NCBI GenBank assembly: GCA_910586965.1
Contig: CAJUMF010000001.1
Location: 209,581 to 273,580, forward strand
Source of the DNA: an uncultured Dorea sp.
Lineage (GTDB): Bacteria; Bacillota; Clostridia; Lachnospirales; Lachnospiraceae
Length of the DNA stretch: 64,000 nt
Reading direction: 5' to 3'
The position numbers and the translations under genes are program-made. Position 1 is the stretch's first letter. Each line of letters begins with the position of its first letter. The notes under the pieces were generated by a model. The model ran no database searches, had not been told where the DNA came from, and was given only the letters and a program-made list of their open reading frames with translations. Shown in pieces: positions 19,001-25,653 of the stretch.

Positions 19001-19528
19001 TATCAATTTGGTGAACAGAGCAATCCAGATGCAACTATTGACGAACGTTTGCAAAATGTATCCAATCAGTTTGAAAATTTTTGCTGTATTAGCTTATATT
19101 CTGAAAAAAAACATAAGCAATGTGCATATTTAGCAGAATATCTTACAGTTATTTTATTGGATTGCTTTATAAGTGGAATAAAAGCAGGAGAAATATGGAA
19201 CCAGGCTAAATGGGGAGGTGAGGCGTTCCAGATTCTGCAAAGAAAAAGAGCGTCTGAAAAGTGTGAAATACAAATTGATCGGGAAAATGGAGGCCTTTGT
19301 GGGAGTATACGGTATGATTTTCTTGTAATCCAAAATAAGATATATCATCCTCTGCGCTCTGAGAAGAAAGGTTTCGGAATGTCATTGGCCGCAATAAAGT
19401 GGTATATAGATAGCCTTTGGCGTGAATGTATTTGTAATCAGACGGAGTATCCGCAGGTTGACACAATTAAGACAGAAAATCAATACATTATTAAATTACC
19501 AATTTTAGAAAGTGAGGTTAAAAAATGA
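13007..19528 (+). CDS. Giant multidomain protein: two GHKL-type ATPase modules and two phosphoribosyltransferase-like modules
   Basis: About 2173 residues from the ATG at 13007, chosen because GAGGGGG at ~12991-12997 serves it; an upstream in-frame ATG at 12986 overlaps that site. Visible modules: helical N-terminus; GHKL-like ATPase 1 (N-box QILENIVNHSE ~340, LLIADGNRVDG ~384, HGLISFTNSVRRLNG ~446, TQFSVIINR ~502); PRTase-like 1 (ILFYGYASYSRA ~805, then SIVPISSSLTTFNKM ~890, lacking the usual acidic pair); PRTase-like 2 (VLIIPQKTDN ~1095, FHYVDTSLQSGSSF ~1158 resembling a PRPP loop, then RTFGDSCVPCK ~1240); a long helical stretch ~1300-1700; C-terminal histidine-kinase-like ATPase 2 (ILLDCFISGIKAG ~2047, GFGMSLAAIKWYID ~2121). 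No HisKA phospho-acceptor helix was recognised. Strongly A/T-rich. First gene of an operon with the receiver-like and DUF2971 genes. Function unknown; signalling/conflict role inferred. Confidence 0.85.
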   Translation: MTNKFCPGNWLCLIDLENTQHCYAKCLQLVQWLEKIGKGEGDNQYVSDEMLPFFISRMENGNVCNKDILLQQERYIADKDSKKYSKITSKEQLISGLEKESSKYENIILENRFNYYFRIHLNHNDGDITELQYFVLLLQMMPSIRGKVAARIMELTENEWSESDFFRVSHFLRFIQTKYHCFFACYNKELSSLRFLLQDADGTQTSFLPVLEVNGQLYQTLNKTWFLEYELDEKCRYSDLYTTIYPKECAGNDLTKSLFKIGFRMLFKSLSGRKYASYEKKHNLLKFLTKLVQDIQGITPLDMLLFSTLAGDKLQSHLDFAVAKNCMGEMQMLSLAISQILENIVNHSERNQGVFTFRIQNNQEYLNKHYPGYLRNKEKDCIELLIADGNRVDGIVKHFLNSNKADIRLKNHSEDICLGQLLGDYKDGEMSEIWNAVRKEHPEMCHGLISFTNSVRRLNGAFWVRSAPEIESKNYKNLYYFNNAERNYAVDELLDTYIPGTQFSVIINRTKEVVDTILDNDDWAFDFDKLVYATTYKDLAKALIYEEKIVQIKIVAETLSLVSNSLNQYDKDAAATWWKDLFNSYIAKENGCNHMVFECDLEMLCQELIKKPKLGEPFCKGFLSSHFFIEPEKSAYYCILFKNVSACFSRVFAATLRVIEIQGIAVWERTGVYFILRQYKGGNLSYCTSIMQNLLEHYDKKEFEKIFPDIFPTPLFIKKGETTTEFEQELLQQAQTSITDMDTQGFKIKETHMRLGNKVHLDEFYEMALFFENPNYAYYTAFLCLRTLLTEYPNMLYDKPQILFYGYASYSRAIIWAILQILNQYKKHPETMEKSKNGKALPEIEFVIYQNDLKLDSEEPQIQMYYSREQWQRKPHEIWNPEDTTLVSIVPISSSLTTFNKMRKELNQETGKNFISKLNYTAFWVRNKFNANEICSSTDEEKNFWETVNPDTKIISSKFIDGEIKYLTYVTSTWRDPLGCEKCFPEDPIFEYPLVETDPTSTVPTQQFYLQKQCESFNYEIKETNREQQNNERIANLKGNMLYGHISKGENHYQYFVKNQVYFQQERNRIILWLKELRKKAENMDDSIITSSKYINVLIIPQKTDNVEFSQYVYEYYFQGCAECVIINTEKEFRSNFKAAYSGLFRRLRAEVALQKKVKFHYVDTSLQSGSSFNRAVSLLSACMEDSDLGKNTEKYEFQIAQIFLLISRLSESSKRRYVKNPEQEFHAYAQLSISAMRTFGDSCVPCKLQQEAQRYYKKAATKSISSYWEKKIYARACVPFDQVEMNENEDMTIHEEGYRRMICTHRAAYYIRPIQGAAVLDYFLALRKFFDEICNANLDKKTQSYIYRYVNNENRGEWMAAALKVIARPFFAYDYKIRCAVMDMYLLLAEYWIGESNIQNLRIRLKNGKNEQKKYLLEKGNIEWIKIFADNLIKAIGTNECDKLAFIRNNILKSLADIKSNYILRKKTLIQISHKISTACQKSGRNESAVEFYQHYLRSILRMTHSSSDETKSLWLEYLLQFGEEYKKENWSGISDKECNGISKFLEEVPKNVQQAFRNFMEVLLVENNRPIYQLVAELHKKTKLDKKQNENEERDEGHIQEEQKFLNEYITRKSAKFLQFGKQNVMDYAQLHSLHKFLILLNQTSHEIDRYNDLGKALQGIVESDTTPTGSVVLFGENGQIDDTEPSPVTKYLNLPDYFELYPQYIEEYNSQGKTEEQVRFEKEWEFIKKDKIANAFLNENGFYMLKQEGINEKVNIVIKLENNYDALVHSKKKLQVEIQKIEPIYIYIPCSICRQQALGLTRKILMFRRKLIEWLETDFNNNAIAVLSRQQYLAKVLSTDKMGDHAENDFVECQELLLLATDQSAFDIENKTGNWENAVTETGETENIYEIPEDTKPPLVEKLTIAREWFFLRSYVNSRISRLFRTMVRSENELGWGELINVEDYYARDGQSVMMCPVRNLKTVFFTPIKVGYIRKNYLRQMMDTITFTIQGIPDYQFGEQSNPDATIDERLQNVSNQFENFCCISLYSEKKHKQCAYLAEYLTVILLDCFISGIKAGEIWNQAKWGGEAFQILQRKRASEKCEIQIDRENGGLCGSIRYDFLVIQNKIYHPLRSEKKGFGMSLAAIKWYIDSLWRECICNQTEYPQVDTIKTENQYIIKLPILESEVKK

Positions 19529-20157
19529 GTGAAAAAGTTGTGATTCTGGTAGAAGATGATCTTTTTAAAATGGAGGATATGCTGCTAAGTATTCAATCAA
19601 TTCTGTTTGTGGCAGCAAAACAGAACTTATCTAATGCACCACAAGAAAATGATACAGAAATTTGTCTTCTCCATGTGCTGGATAACGATGAAAAGGAAGA
19701 TTCTAAAACTTTTGAAAGATTCAAATCTATTCTTGAGAGCCGGCAAAGGGAATATGATTGTAAACTAAAATATAAGTACGAAATGGTGTATATAGACAAA
19801 AAAATGTATCCAGTGAATAAAGATAAATGCGAGGAAATTCTTGGTGATAAAATTAGGGAGATTGCTCAGAAACGTAATTATTCTATTGTACTTGATGTTA
19901 TATTGGTGAGAAATGGGTCTAAGGAAATTAATCGGGTTTTGAAGAAAGAAGAAATCCTGTCTCACTCACTGTATAAATTATTTCCAGGACATTGTATTCC
20001 TTATACAACTTATGATAGTACTGGACAAACATTCCGAGTCAAGTGGGCGGATATGATTGAAAGCGAACGGCCATATGAGCGTTTTTGTCTGGATGGAAAT
20101 GTAATCCATAAAGACTTTAAGCAAAAACTCTATGGGCAGTTAGAAATTGGCATTTAA
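19525..20157 (+). CDS. Receiver-like small protein coupled to the giant ATPase
   Basis: 210 residues; its ATG overlaps the stop of the giant gene (ATGA), implying coupled translation. Seen: VVILVEDDLFKMED at the N-terminus, resembling the first strand and acidic pair (D11, D12) of response-regulator receiver domains, and SIVLDVILVRNGSKEIN with D124 resembling the phospho-acceptor strand and the loop after it. The spacing between them is far longer than in a standard receiver (~110 against ~40 residues), with a charged insertion between. No DNA-binding domain follows. Inferred role: partner or output switch for the kinase-like ATPase module. It could instead be an unrelated Rossmann-like domain; structure prediction would decide. 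Confidence 0.7.
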   Translation: MSEKVVILVEDDLFKMEDMLLSIQSILFVAAKQNLSNAPQENDTEICLLHVLDNDEKEDSKTFERFKSILESRQREYDCKLKYKYEMVYIDKKMYPVNKDKCEEILGDKIREIAQKRNYSIVLDVILVRNGSKEINRVLKKEEILSHSLYKLFPGHCIPYTTYDSTGQTFRVKWADMIESERPYERFCLDGNVIHKDFKQKLYGQLEIGI

Positions 20158-20189
20158 TGAGATAATGGTAGAATACAAGGAGAAAACAA

Positions 20190-21503
20190 GTGGGAAAAGG
20201 AACAAAAGAATATAGTGATATTGTAAATGCGAAAAAAAAAGAACCCTATTTTGAAAAAAACCAAAAAGGGTTTTCGCAAAATGAATTAGTGTACCATTAT
20301 AGGAATTTTCAAAGTTTCTGGCAAATATTACAGAGCGACGCATTATGGGCGACAAATGCGCGTTTCAGTAATGATGAAGCTGAACAAAAATTTGGCATGG
20401 AACTTATAGCGTCCGTAATACCTGAAGATATGAAACTTGATGTTGACAATATGGGACTAGATGAAAATTATATTATTTGTTTTTGTCTGGAAGATGATAA
20501 ATTGAGCCAGTGGCGGGGATATGCATCGGAAGGTGGAGTTTCTATGGGATTTGATTTTGGAATGCCCCGTGCATTTTCAGTATTGCATAGCGAAGCAAAA
20601 GATATTTCTGTTACATCAAATTGTGAAATACAGTATGTAGGACTAAATAATGTGTGTTATGTACAACCAAGGCAAAATGTGGAGGGGGATGAACAATATA
20701 GAGCGCGTTGTCAAAGACAAATTAATTTTTGCCCTAGCGCGATAAAAGACGAAGAAACAATGCTTTATACGGATGAAATTCAAAGTAAAGCACCCTTTAT
20801 AAAACATGATGGCTTTTATGAAGAAAATGAATATCGTCTTGTATTCTCTAATAAGAATGGAGAGTTAAATGCCTGTATACGTTATAGAGATGCACGGAAG
20901 GAACAACTCCGCTATCCTTATATTATAACAAAAACTGCTTTGCCAGAAGATAAACCTGTTTCATGTGTTATAAGAGTTTGCATCGAAGATGAGAAAAAAG
21001 AGAAAGAACTAGTTCAGAAATTAGAAAAGGAATTGAAAAAGAAAATACCTACACTTGTACAAGGATGCCATTTTAGTACATCGACTATACGGGATGCAGA
21101 GGAGCCTTTTTGCACAGGATGTGTATTGCGCCGTTGGGAAAGCATTCATAGTTATCGCCCTTGCCGATATAATTATGGATCAGAAAACGAAGAGTATACA
21201 TTTTGTTTGCAGAAAAACACAAATTGCGTGGTAATATCTCAGGGAAAAGAACAAAAGAAGATTTATGAAATTGTACATAAGTGTGTTCAAAAGTTTTTTA
21301 AAGAAATTGATTCCGCCAAAGAAAACATATTTAAAATTCCCGTATGGTGTGAAGGACATTTACCTTTACGTAAGATTACAGTTGGACCGTGTCCAAATCA
21401 AAATGGTATGATGGAAGCGATTAGACATTATTGTAAGCATACATACTGGCTACGAGATGTTGAGATTCAGGCATCAGCTATTCCATTCCGAAAGTCTCTC
21501 TGA
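20190..21503 (+). CDS. DUF2971-family protein, candidate effector
   Basis: 437 residues from a GTG start; AAGGAG at 20177-20182 with spacing of 7 decides this start. Residues ~30-260 match the DUF2971 pattern: LVYHYRNFQSFWQIL, WATNARFSNDEAEQKFG, ICFCLEDDKLSQWRGYA, GVSMGFDF, YEENEYRLVFSN. The C-terminal ~180 residues are an unrecognised extension with several Cys (CTGCVLRRWES, GPCPNQNG). DUF2971 has no agreed biochemical activity, but the family is found scattered in accessory regions. Third gene of the operon, 32 bases after the receiver-like gene; an effector role is inference from position. A/T-rich like its neighbours. Confidence 0.75.
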   Translation: MGKGTKEYSDIVNAKKKEPYFEKNQKGFSQNELVYHYRNFQSFWQILQSDALWATNARFSNDEAEQKFGMELIASVIPEDMKLDVDNMGLDENYIICFCLEDDKLSQWRGYASEGGVSMGFDFGMPRAFSVLHSEAKDISVTSNCEIQYVGLNNVCYVQPRQNVEGDEQYRARCQRQINFCPSAIKDEETMLYTDEIQSKAPFIKHDGFYEENEYRLVFSNKNGELNACIRYRDARKEQLRYPYIITKTALPEDKPVSCVIRVCIEDEKKEKELVQKLEKELKKKIPTLVQGCHFSTSTIRDAEEPFCTGCVLRRWESIHSYRPCRYNYGSENEEYTFCLQKNTNCVVISQGKEQKKIYEIVHKCVQKFFKEIDSAKENIFKIPVWCEGHLPLRKITVGPCPNQNGMMEAIRHYCKHTYWLRDVEIQASAIPFRKSL

Positions 21504-21512
21504 TGATTATAA

Positions 21513-22212
21513 TAGAGACTGTAAAAAATTTTACACTGTCGAGAAAAGTTATCCTTGACGCAAAGACGATACCAAAGATTAACTGAGAGAGCATGTAAGA
21601 AGGGTTATGTAAGAATGCAAGAAGAGATTCTGTAGAGATTTTGTATGAGCTGTACAGATTAAGGATTAGGGATACTATAGATGAAATGGAGGACATGCTG
21701 CGGGAGATGCCTGTGGACGTCATAGAATCATGCGTTTTCCAATGTAAGCATTTGGATTGGAGGATTTGCCAAAGGCTCATCCGCTTTATTCTTCCAGGGG
21801 ATTATTTTTACATATTCCAATACTGGAGTATGAAGAATTAGGATATTTATTGGAACAGCAGATGGATAAGGAATTCTATATTCCTTCCGTGCAGCAGATT
21901 GAAGAAATCTGCGGGATTGGCTACGCGGCAAGCTCATTAGCCTATAAAAAGCTGGAAAACTTCTTTTTGAGAAAAATGGATATGACATATGAACACGCCG
22001 TTACATGGTGTCTTCAGGTGTGGGCAAACAGCTATGAAGGAGAATCGCCTGCGGAGGTAATGAACAAGATGTCAGAGGCTGGTATCGCATTTGAATGCGA
22101 AAAGCAAATGAATGAATTTGCCGGATTACTTATGGATGCACATAATGATACGCGGATGAAAGAAAACAGAGGGCATACGCCCAATGAACTAACGAGAAAA
22201 GAAAAAATATAA
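21513..22212 (+). pseudogene. Degraded gene remnant at the right edge of the island
   Basis: Coding-like fragments in successive frames: LTQRRYQRLTERACKKGYVR (about 21549-21620), ELYRLRIRDTIDEMEDML (about 21650-21705), then a 151-codon open stretch from 21757 (only a TTG start) to 22212 (LFLHIPILEYEELGYLLEQ, ENRGHTPNEL). The reading shifts frame near 21750 and contains stops upstream, so the gene is broken. The C-terminal part resembles regions seen beside SEC-C-type metal-binding motifs in Firmicute proteins, but I am not certain of the family. The intact tail may still be translated. Confidence 0.55.
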
Positions 22213-22287
22213 AAAATATTATGGGAGAAAGTAAATTTTCCGGCCTTTTATGTTACAATGATAAAAACAGCGGGAGGTTTTTCATTT

Positions 22288-23187
22288 ATGAAAGGTATTA
22301 TTTTGGCCGGCGGTTCCGGCACGCGGTTATATCCGCTTACGAGGGTTACGTCCAAGCAGCTTTTGCCTGTTTATGACAAGCCCATGATCTATTATCCGCT
22401 TTCTACGCTGATGCTGGCGGGCATCCGGGATATCCTGATCATCTCGACGCCGGAGGATACGGCGAGGTTTAAGGGGCTTTTGGGAGACGGGAAGAGTTTC
22501 GGAATCCGGCTTTCCTATGCGGTGCAGCCGAGCCCGGACGGGCTTGCCCAGGCGTTTATCATCGGGGAGGATTTCATTGGGGAGGAGCCCTGCGCCATGG
22601 TGCTTGGGGACAATATTTTTTACGGCGGGTGGTTTCGGAAGAATCTGCGGGATGCTGTGCGGGATGCGAAGGATGGGTATGCTACAATCTTCGGGTACTA
22701 TGTGAAGGACCCGGAGCGGTTTGGGATTGTGGAGTTTGACGGCGAAAGGAATGTCCTCTCTGTGGAGGAAAAGCCGGAAAACCCGAAGTCGAATTACTGC
22801 ATTACGGGGCTGTATTTTTACGATAAGCGGGTCACGGAGATGGCGAAGAGAGTGCGGCCTTCGGCGCGGGGCGAGCTTGAGATTACGGATCTAAACCGGC
22901 TGTATCTGGAGGATAAGAGCCTGAAGGTTCAGATATTGGGGCGGGGCTTTGCGTGGCTTGACACGGGGACCATGGACAGCCTTATGGATGCGGGGACATT
23001 TGTACAGACGGTCCAAAACCGGCAGGGGGTGGTAATCTCGGCGCCGGAGGAGATTGCGTTTCACGAGAAATGGATCACGAAAGAGGAGCTTTTGGCGTCG
23101 GCAAAGCTTTACGGGAAGTCTCCTTACGGGGAGCATTTGCAGAGGGTTGCGGACAACAGGCTTGTGTATGAAGGAGGGAATTCATGA
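22288..23187 (+). CDS. rfbA: Glucose-1-phosphate thymidylyltransferase
   Basis: 299 residues starting MKGIILAGGSGTRLYPLT, the nucleotidyltransferase signature that binds dTTP. Makes dTDP-glucose from glucose-1-phosphate, first step toward dTDP-rhamnose and related sugars. Seen: KPMIYYPLSTLM, the sugar-binding LGDNIFYGG, VEFDGERNVLSVEEKP, and DTGTMDSLMDAG near the C-terminus. The start at 22288 rather than 22258 is set by GGGAGG 10-15 bases upstream and by the family N-terminus. Overlaps rfbB by 4 bases. The pair is clearly richer in G and C (many GGG, CGG codons) than the A/T-rich island before it. Confidence 0.95.
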   Translation: MKGIILAGGSGTRLYPLTRVTSKQLLPVYDKPMIYYPLSTLMLAGIRDILIISTPEDTARFKGLLGDGKSFGIRLSYAVQPSPDGLAQAFIIGEDFIGEEPCAMVLGDNIFYGGWFRKNLRDAVRDAKDGYATIFGYYVKDPERFGIVEFDGERNVLSVEEKPENPKSNYCITGLYFYDKRVTEMAKRVRPSARGELEITDLNRLYLEDKSLKVQILGRGFAWLDTGTMDSLMDAGTFVQTVQNRQGVVISAPEEIAFHEKWITKEELLASAKLYGKSPYGEHLQRVADNRLVYEGGNS

Positions 23188-24209
23188 CAATCATTGTAAC
23201 GGGCGGAGCCGGATTTATCGGTTCTAATTTTATCTACCATATGCTGGAAAAATATCCGGACTACCGGATCATATGCGTGGACTGCTTGACCTATGCGGGG
23301 AATCTGTCCACGCTTGAGGAGGCTCTTGCGAACCCTGAGTTTCGTTTCTGCAAGATAAATATCTGTGACCGGGATGCCATTTACCGGTTGTTTGAGGAGG
23401 AGCGGCCGGATATGGTGGTCAATTTTGCGGCGGAATCCCATGTGGACCGTTCCATTGAGGAGCCGGAGGTTTTCCTGGATACGAATATCAAGGGGACTGC
23501 GGTGATGATGGATGCCTGCAGAAAGTACGGCATCAAAAGATTCCATCAGGTGTCTACGGATGAGGTGTACGGGGATCTCCCTCTTAACAGGCCGGACTTG
23601 TTTTTTACGGAGGAGACGCCCATCCATACGAGCAGTCCTTACAGCTCTTCGAAGGCGGCGGCGGATCTTTTGGCTCTTGCCTACTATCGGACTTACGGGC
23701 TGCCGGTGACTATCAGCCGGTGCAGCAATAATTACGGACCGTATCATTTCCCGGAAAAGCTGATTCCCCTTATGATTGCCAATGCGCTGGCGGACAAGCC
23801 TCTTCCGGTGTACGGGGAGGGCGTCAATGTCCGGGACTGGCTGTATGTGGAGGACCACTGCAAGGCCATTGACCTGATCATCCATGAAGGAAGAGTGGGG
23901 GAGGTCTATAATATCGGCGGGCATAATGAGATGCGAAATATTGATATCGTGAAACTCATCTGCAAGGAGCTTGGAAAGCCTGAGAGCCTGATTACCTATG
24001 TGGCGGACCGTAAGGGGCATGACATGCGGTATGCTATTGACCCGGCAAAAATCCACCGGGAGCTTGGGTGGCTACCGGAGACGAAGTTTGCGGACGGGAT
24101 TAAGAAGACAATCCAGTGGTATCTTGAGAACCGGGAGTGGTGGCAGGAGATTATTTCCGGGGAATATAAGGGGTATTATGAAAGGATGTACGGGAATCGC
24201 AAAAGCTAA
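23184..24209 (+). CDS. rfbB: dTDP-glucose 4,6-dehydratase
   Basis: 341 residues, extended short-chain dehydrogenase. Seen: NAD-binding GGAGFIGSNF at the N-terminus, FAAESHVDRSI, catalytic STDEVYGDL with Thr-Asp-Glu, YSSSKAAAD with Tyr-x3-Lys, NNYGPYHFPEKLIPL and DWLYVEDHC. Converts dTDP-glucose to dTDP-4-keto-6-deoxyglucose. Translationally coupled to rfbA by an ATGA overlap. The epimerase and reductase (rfbC, rfbD) for rhamnose are not adjacent, so they must lie elsewhere or another sugar is made. Confidence 0.96.
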   Translation: MTIIVTGGAGFIGSNFIYHMLEKYPDYRIICVDCLTYAGNLSTLEEALANPEFRFCKINICDRDAIYRLFEEERPDMVVNFAAESHVDRSIEEPEVFLDTNIKGTAVMMDACRKYGIKRFHQVSTDEVYGDLPLNRPDLFFTEETPIHTSSPYSSSKAAADLLALAYYRTYGLPVTISRCSNNYGPYHFPEKLIPLMIANALADKPLPVYGEGVNVRDWLYVEDHCKAIDLIIHEGRVGEVYNIGGHNEMRNIDIVKLICKELGKPESLITYVADRKGHDMRYAIDPAKIHRELGWLPETKFADGIKKTIQWYLENREWWQEIISGEYKGYYERMYGNRKS

Positions 24210-24224
24210 GCACGCTAAGATTTT

Positions 24225-24270
24225 CACGTCTTATATAGTAGTTCTTTTCGATACTACTACATGAGACGTG
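24225..24270 (+). terminator. Hairpin after rfbB
   Basis: CACGTCTTATATAGTAGT (24225-24242) pairs with 24253-24270 with one mismatch and one G-U pair. It lies 15 bases after the rfbB stop. No T run follows, so it may be a Rho-type or weak terminator, or a processing site. Confidence 0.45.
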
Positions 24271-24313
24271 ATCGACTCCCCAAAATATATCGAGAAGAAA
24301 AGGAGTTATTACT

Positions 24314-24898
24314 ATGATTAAAAAAATTATCAGCATTTTTATGGCGGCAGCACTTTGCATTGCGGCAATCGTTCCGTGTGCAGAAATCAAAGCCGCAGAC
24401 ACTCAGACAGAAGCAGAAGCTCAAAGTCTTGCCGCGAATTTAAATTATACATTCACATCTATTGATGATACCTCTGTATCTACTACAGCAGGTTCAGCGA
24501 AAGCTACCATTCTTATATTTGGCAGCACTACATGCGGCTATACGAAAAGAACGATACAAAGTATTTCAGGAAGTACATGGGTAAAAGAGCCCGATATACG
24601 AACAGTATTTGCAGAGGCAAATGGCGCAGCAAAAGAAGAGACTGCATCCTTTGCCCAAATTTACGGATGTTCTTCAATTACATTCTGCTATGATGAAGGA
24701 GGAACTATATTTGAGGCTATGTGGAGTTATGCAAATGCGGGTTCTGCCTCTCCGCAAACATCAGTTAAACTACCGGTTATTGTATTGATTGATAGTAAAA
24801 ATATGATTCAAAAAGTTATGATGAGACCTGATTCAGAAAAAGATATTATAACAGAAGTAAACCAATTTCTAGATACCGATCAACCAGGTTCGTCGTGA
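24314..24898 (+). CDS. Secreted thioredoxin-like protein
   Basis: 194 residues. A signal peptide (KKIISIFMAAALCIAAIVPCAEIKA) indicates export. The mature domain is thioredoxin-like: TILIFGSTTCGYTKRTI carries a single-Cys CGYT in place of CxxC, and a cis-Pro-like LPVIVLID follows (~150-158). Function unknown; a thiol-redox or structural role outside the cell is possible. A GGAG site precedes the ATG. The gene runs directly into a leucine-rich-repeat fragment in another frame with overlapping stop/start, which suggests the original product was a longer fusion. Confidence 0.75.
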   Translation: MIKKIISIFMAAALCIAAIVPCAEIKAADTQTEAEAQSLAANLNYTFTSIDDTSVSTTAGSAKATILIFGSTTCGYTKRTIQSISGSTWVKEPDIRTVFAEANGAAKEETASFAQIYGCSSITFCYDEGGTIFEAMWSYANAGSASPQTSVKLPVIVLIDSKNMIQKVMMRPDSEKDIITEVNQFLDTDQPGSS

Positions 24899-25182
24899 CG
24901 AGCATTGCGCCCAATGCCTTCAAAGGAAACAAAAAATTAAAATCAGTCACCATCGACAAAAATATCAGGAAGATTGGTAAGAATACATTTTATGGATGTA
25001 AGAATCTGAAAAAGATTGTTATCCGCAGCAAGAATCTCACCAAAAAGAGTATCGGTAAAAATGCATTTAAGGGAATCCATTCAAAAGCAGTGGTCAAAGT
25101 ACCGAAAAGCAAAGTGAAAAGCTATAAGACATTGTTCAAATCGAAAGGCATGGGCAAGAAAGTAAAAGTAAAAAAATTGTAA
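24895..25182 (+). pseudogene. C-terminal fragment of a BspA-type leucine-rich-repeat surface protein
   Basis: 95 codons from a GTG at 24895 that overlaps the preceding stop (GTGA). Sequence shows LRR_5/BspA-like repeats (SIAPNAFKGNKKLKSVTI, KIGKNTFYGCKNLKKIVI, SIGKNAFKGIHSKAV) and a very basic C-terminus (KGMGKKVKVKKL). Such repeats normally form the end of much longer secreted proteins; here only about three repeats remain and there is no signal peptide of its own. Either the tail of a frameshifted thioredoxin-LRR fusion, or a reassorted remnant. Translation by coupling is possible. Confidence 0.65.
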
Positions 25183-25201
25183 TTATTTTCACAGATTTCT
25201 C

Positions 25202-25230
25202 TTGATTTTACGACATATCCATGATATTAT
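25202..25230 (+). promoter_or_regulatory. Promoter of the rplU-prp-rpmA operon
   Basis: TTGATT (25202-25207), a 17-base spacer and TATTAT (25225-25230), about 100 bases before rplU, leaving room for a structured leader. Confidence 0.6.
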
Positions 25231-25237
25231 CTATGAG

Positions 25238-25325
25238 TATGCCGCACAACGAGGTTTACAAGTTCTGCCATATTTTTCAAAGATTGGCAGGCACCGCAGT
25301 TGGCGAGTAATGATAATAGGAGGTG
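25238..25325 (+). ncRNA. Ribosomal protein L21 leader
   Basis: The transcribed 5' region contains CCGCACAACGAGG, TTCTGCC...GGCAGG (paired arms) and ends at the rplU ribosome site. Position and arm layout fit the L21 leader of Firmicutes, through which L21 is thought to control its own operon. Assigned by position and partial pairing only. Confidence 0.6.
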
Positions 25326-25329
25326 CCAT

Positions 25330-25638
25330 ATGTACGCAATTATAGCAACAGGTGGTAAACAGTACAAAGTAGCAGAAGGCGATATCATTAAAGTAGAGAA
25401 GCTTGGTGCAGAGGCCGGAGAGACTTATACATTTGACCAGGTGCTTGCAGTAAGCGACAACGGTCTTAAGGTTGGTGAGCCGACAGTTGCAGGAGCAACC
25501 GTTGAGGCGTCCGTAGTTGGAAACGGTAAAGGCAAAAAGGTTATCGTTTACAAATACAAAAGAAAAACCGGATACCATAAAAAGAACGGCCACAGACAAC
25601 AGTATACAGCAGTTAAGATTGAAAAGATCAATGCTTAA
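25330..25638 (+). CDS. rplU: 50S ribosomal protein L21
   Basis: 102 residues starting MYAIIATGGKQYKV, the standard family start; it binds 23S rRNA in the large subunit. C-terminal signature KRKTGYHKKNGHRQQYT present. AGGAGGTG precedes the ATG at 25330; the longer in-frame start at 25300 has no support. First gene of the rplU-prp-rpmA operon. Confidence 0.98.
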   Translation: MYAIIATGGKQYKVAEGDIIKVEKLGAEAGETYTFDQVLAVSDNGLKVGEPTVAGATVEASVVGNGKGKKVIVYKYKRKTGYHKKNGHRQQYTAVKIEKINA

Positions 25639-25653
25639 TTTGGAGTTTTGTCC

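Noticed and set aside
10006..21503. Mobile element or prophage carrying the island
   Set aside because: No integrase, transposase or terminal repeats were seen; transfer is inferred only from composition and flanking remnants.
23124..24056. Minus-strand frame of 310 codons opposite rfbB
   Set aside because: Antisense shadow in G/C-rich sequence; the rfbB frame carries all the expected motifs.
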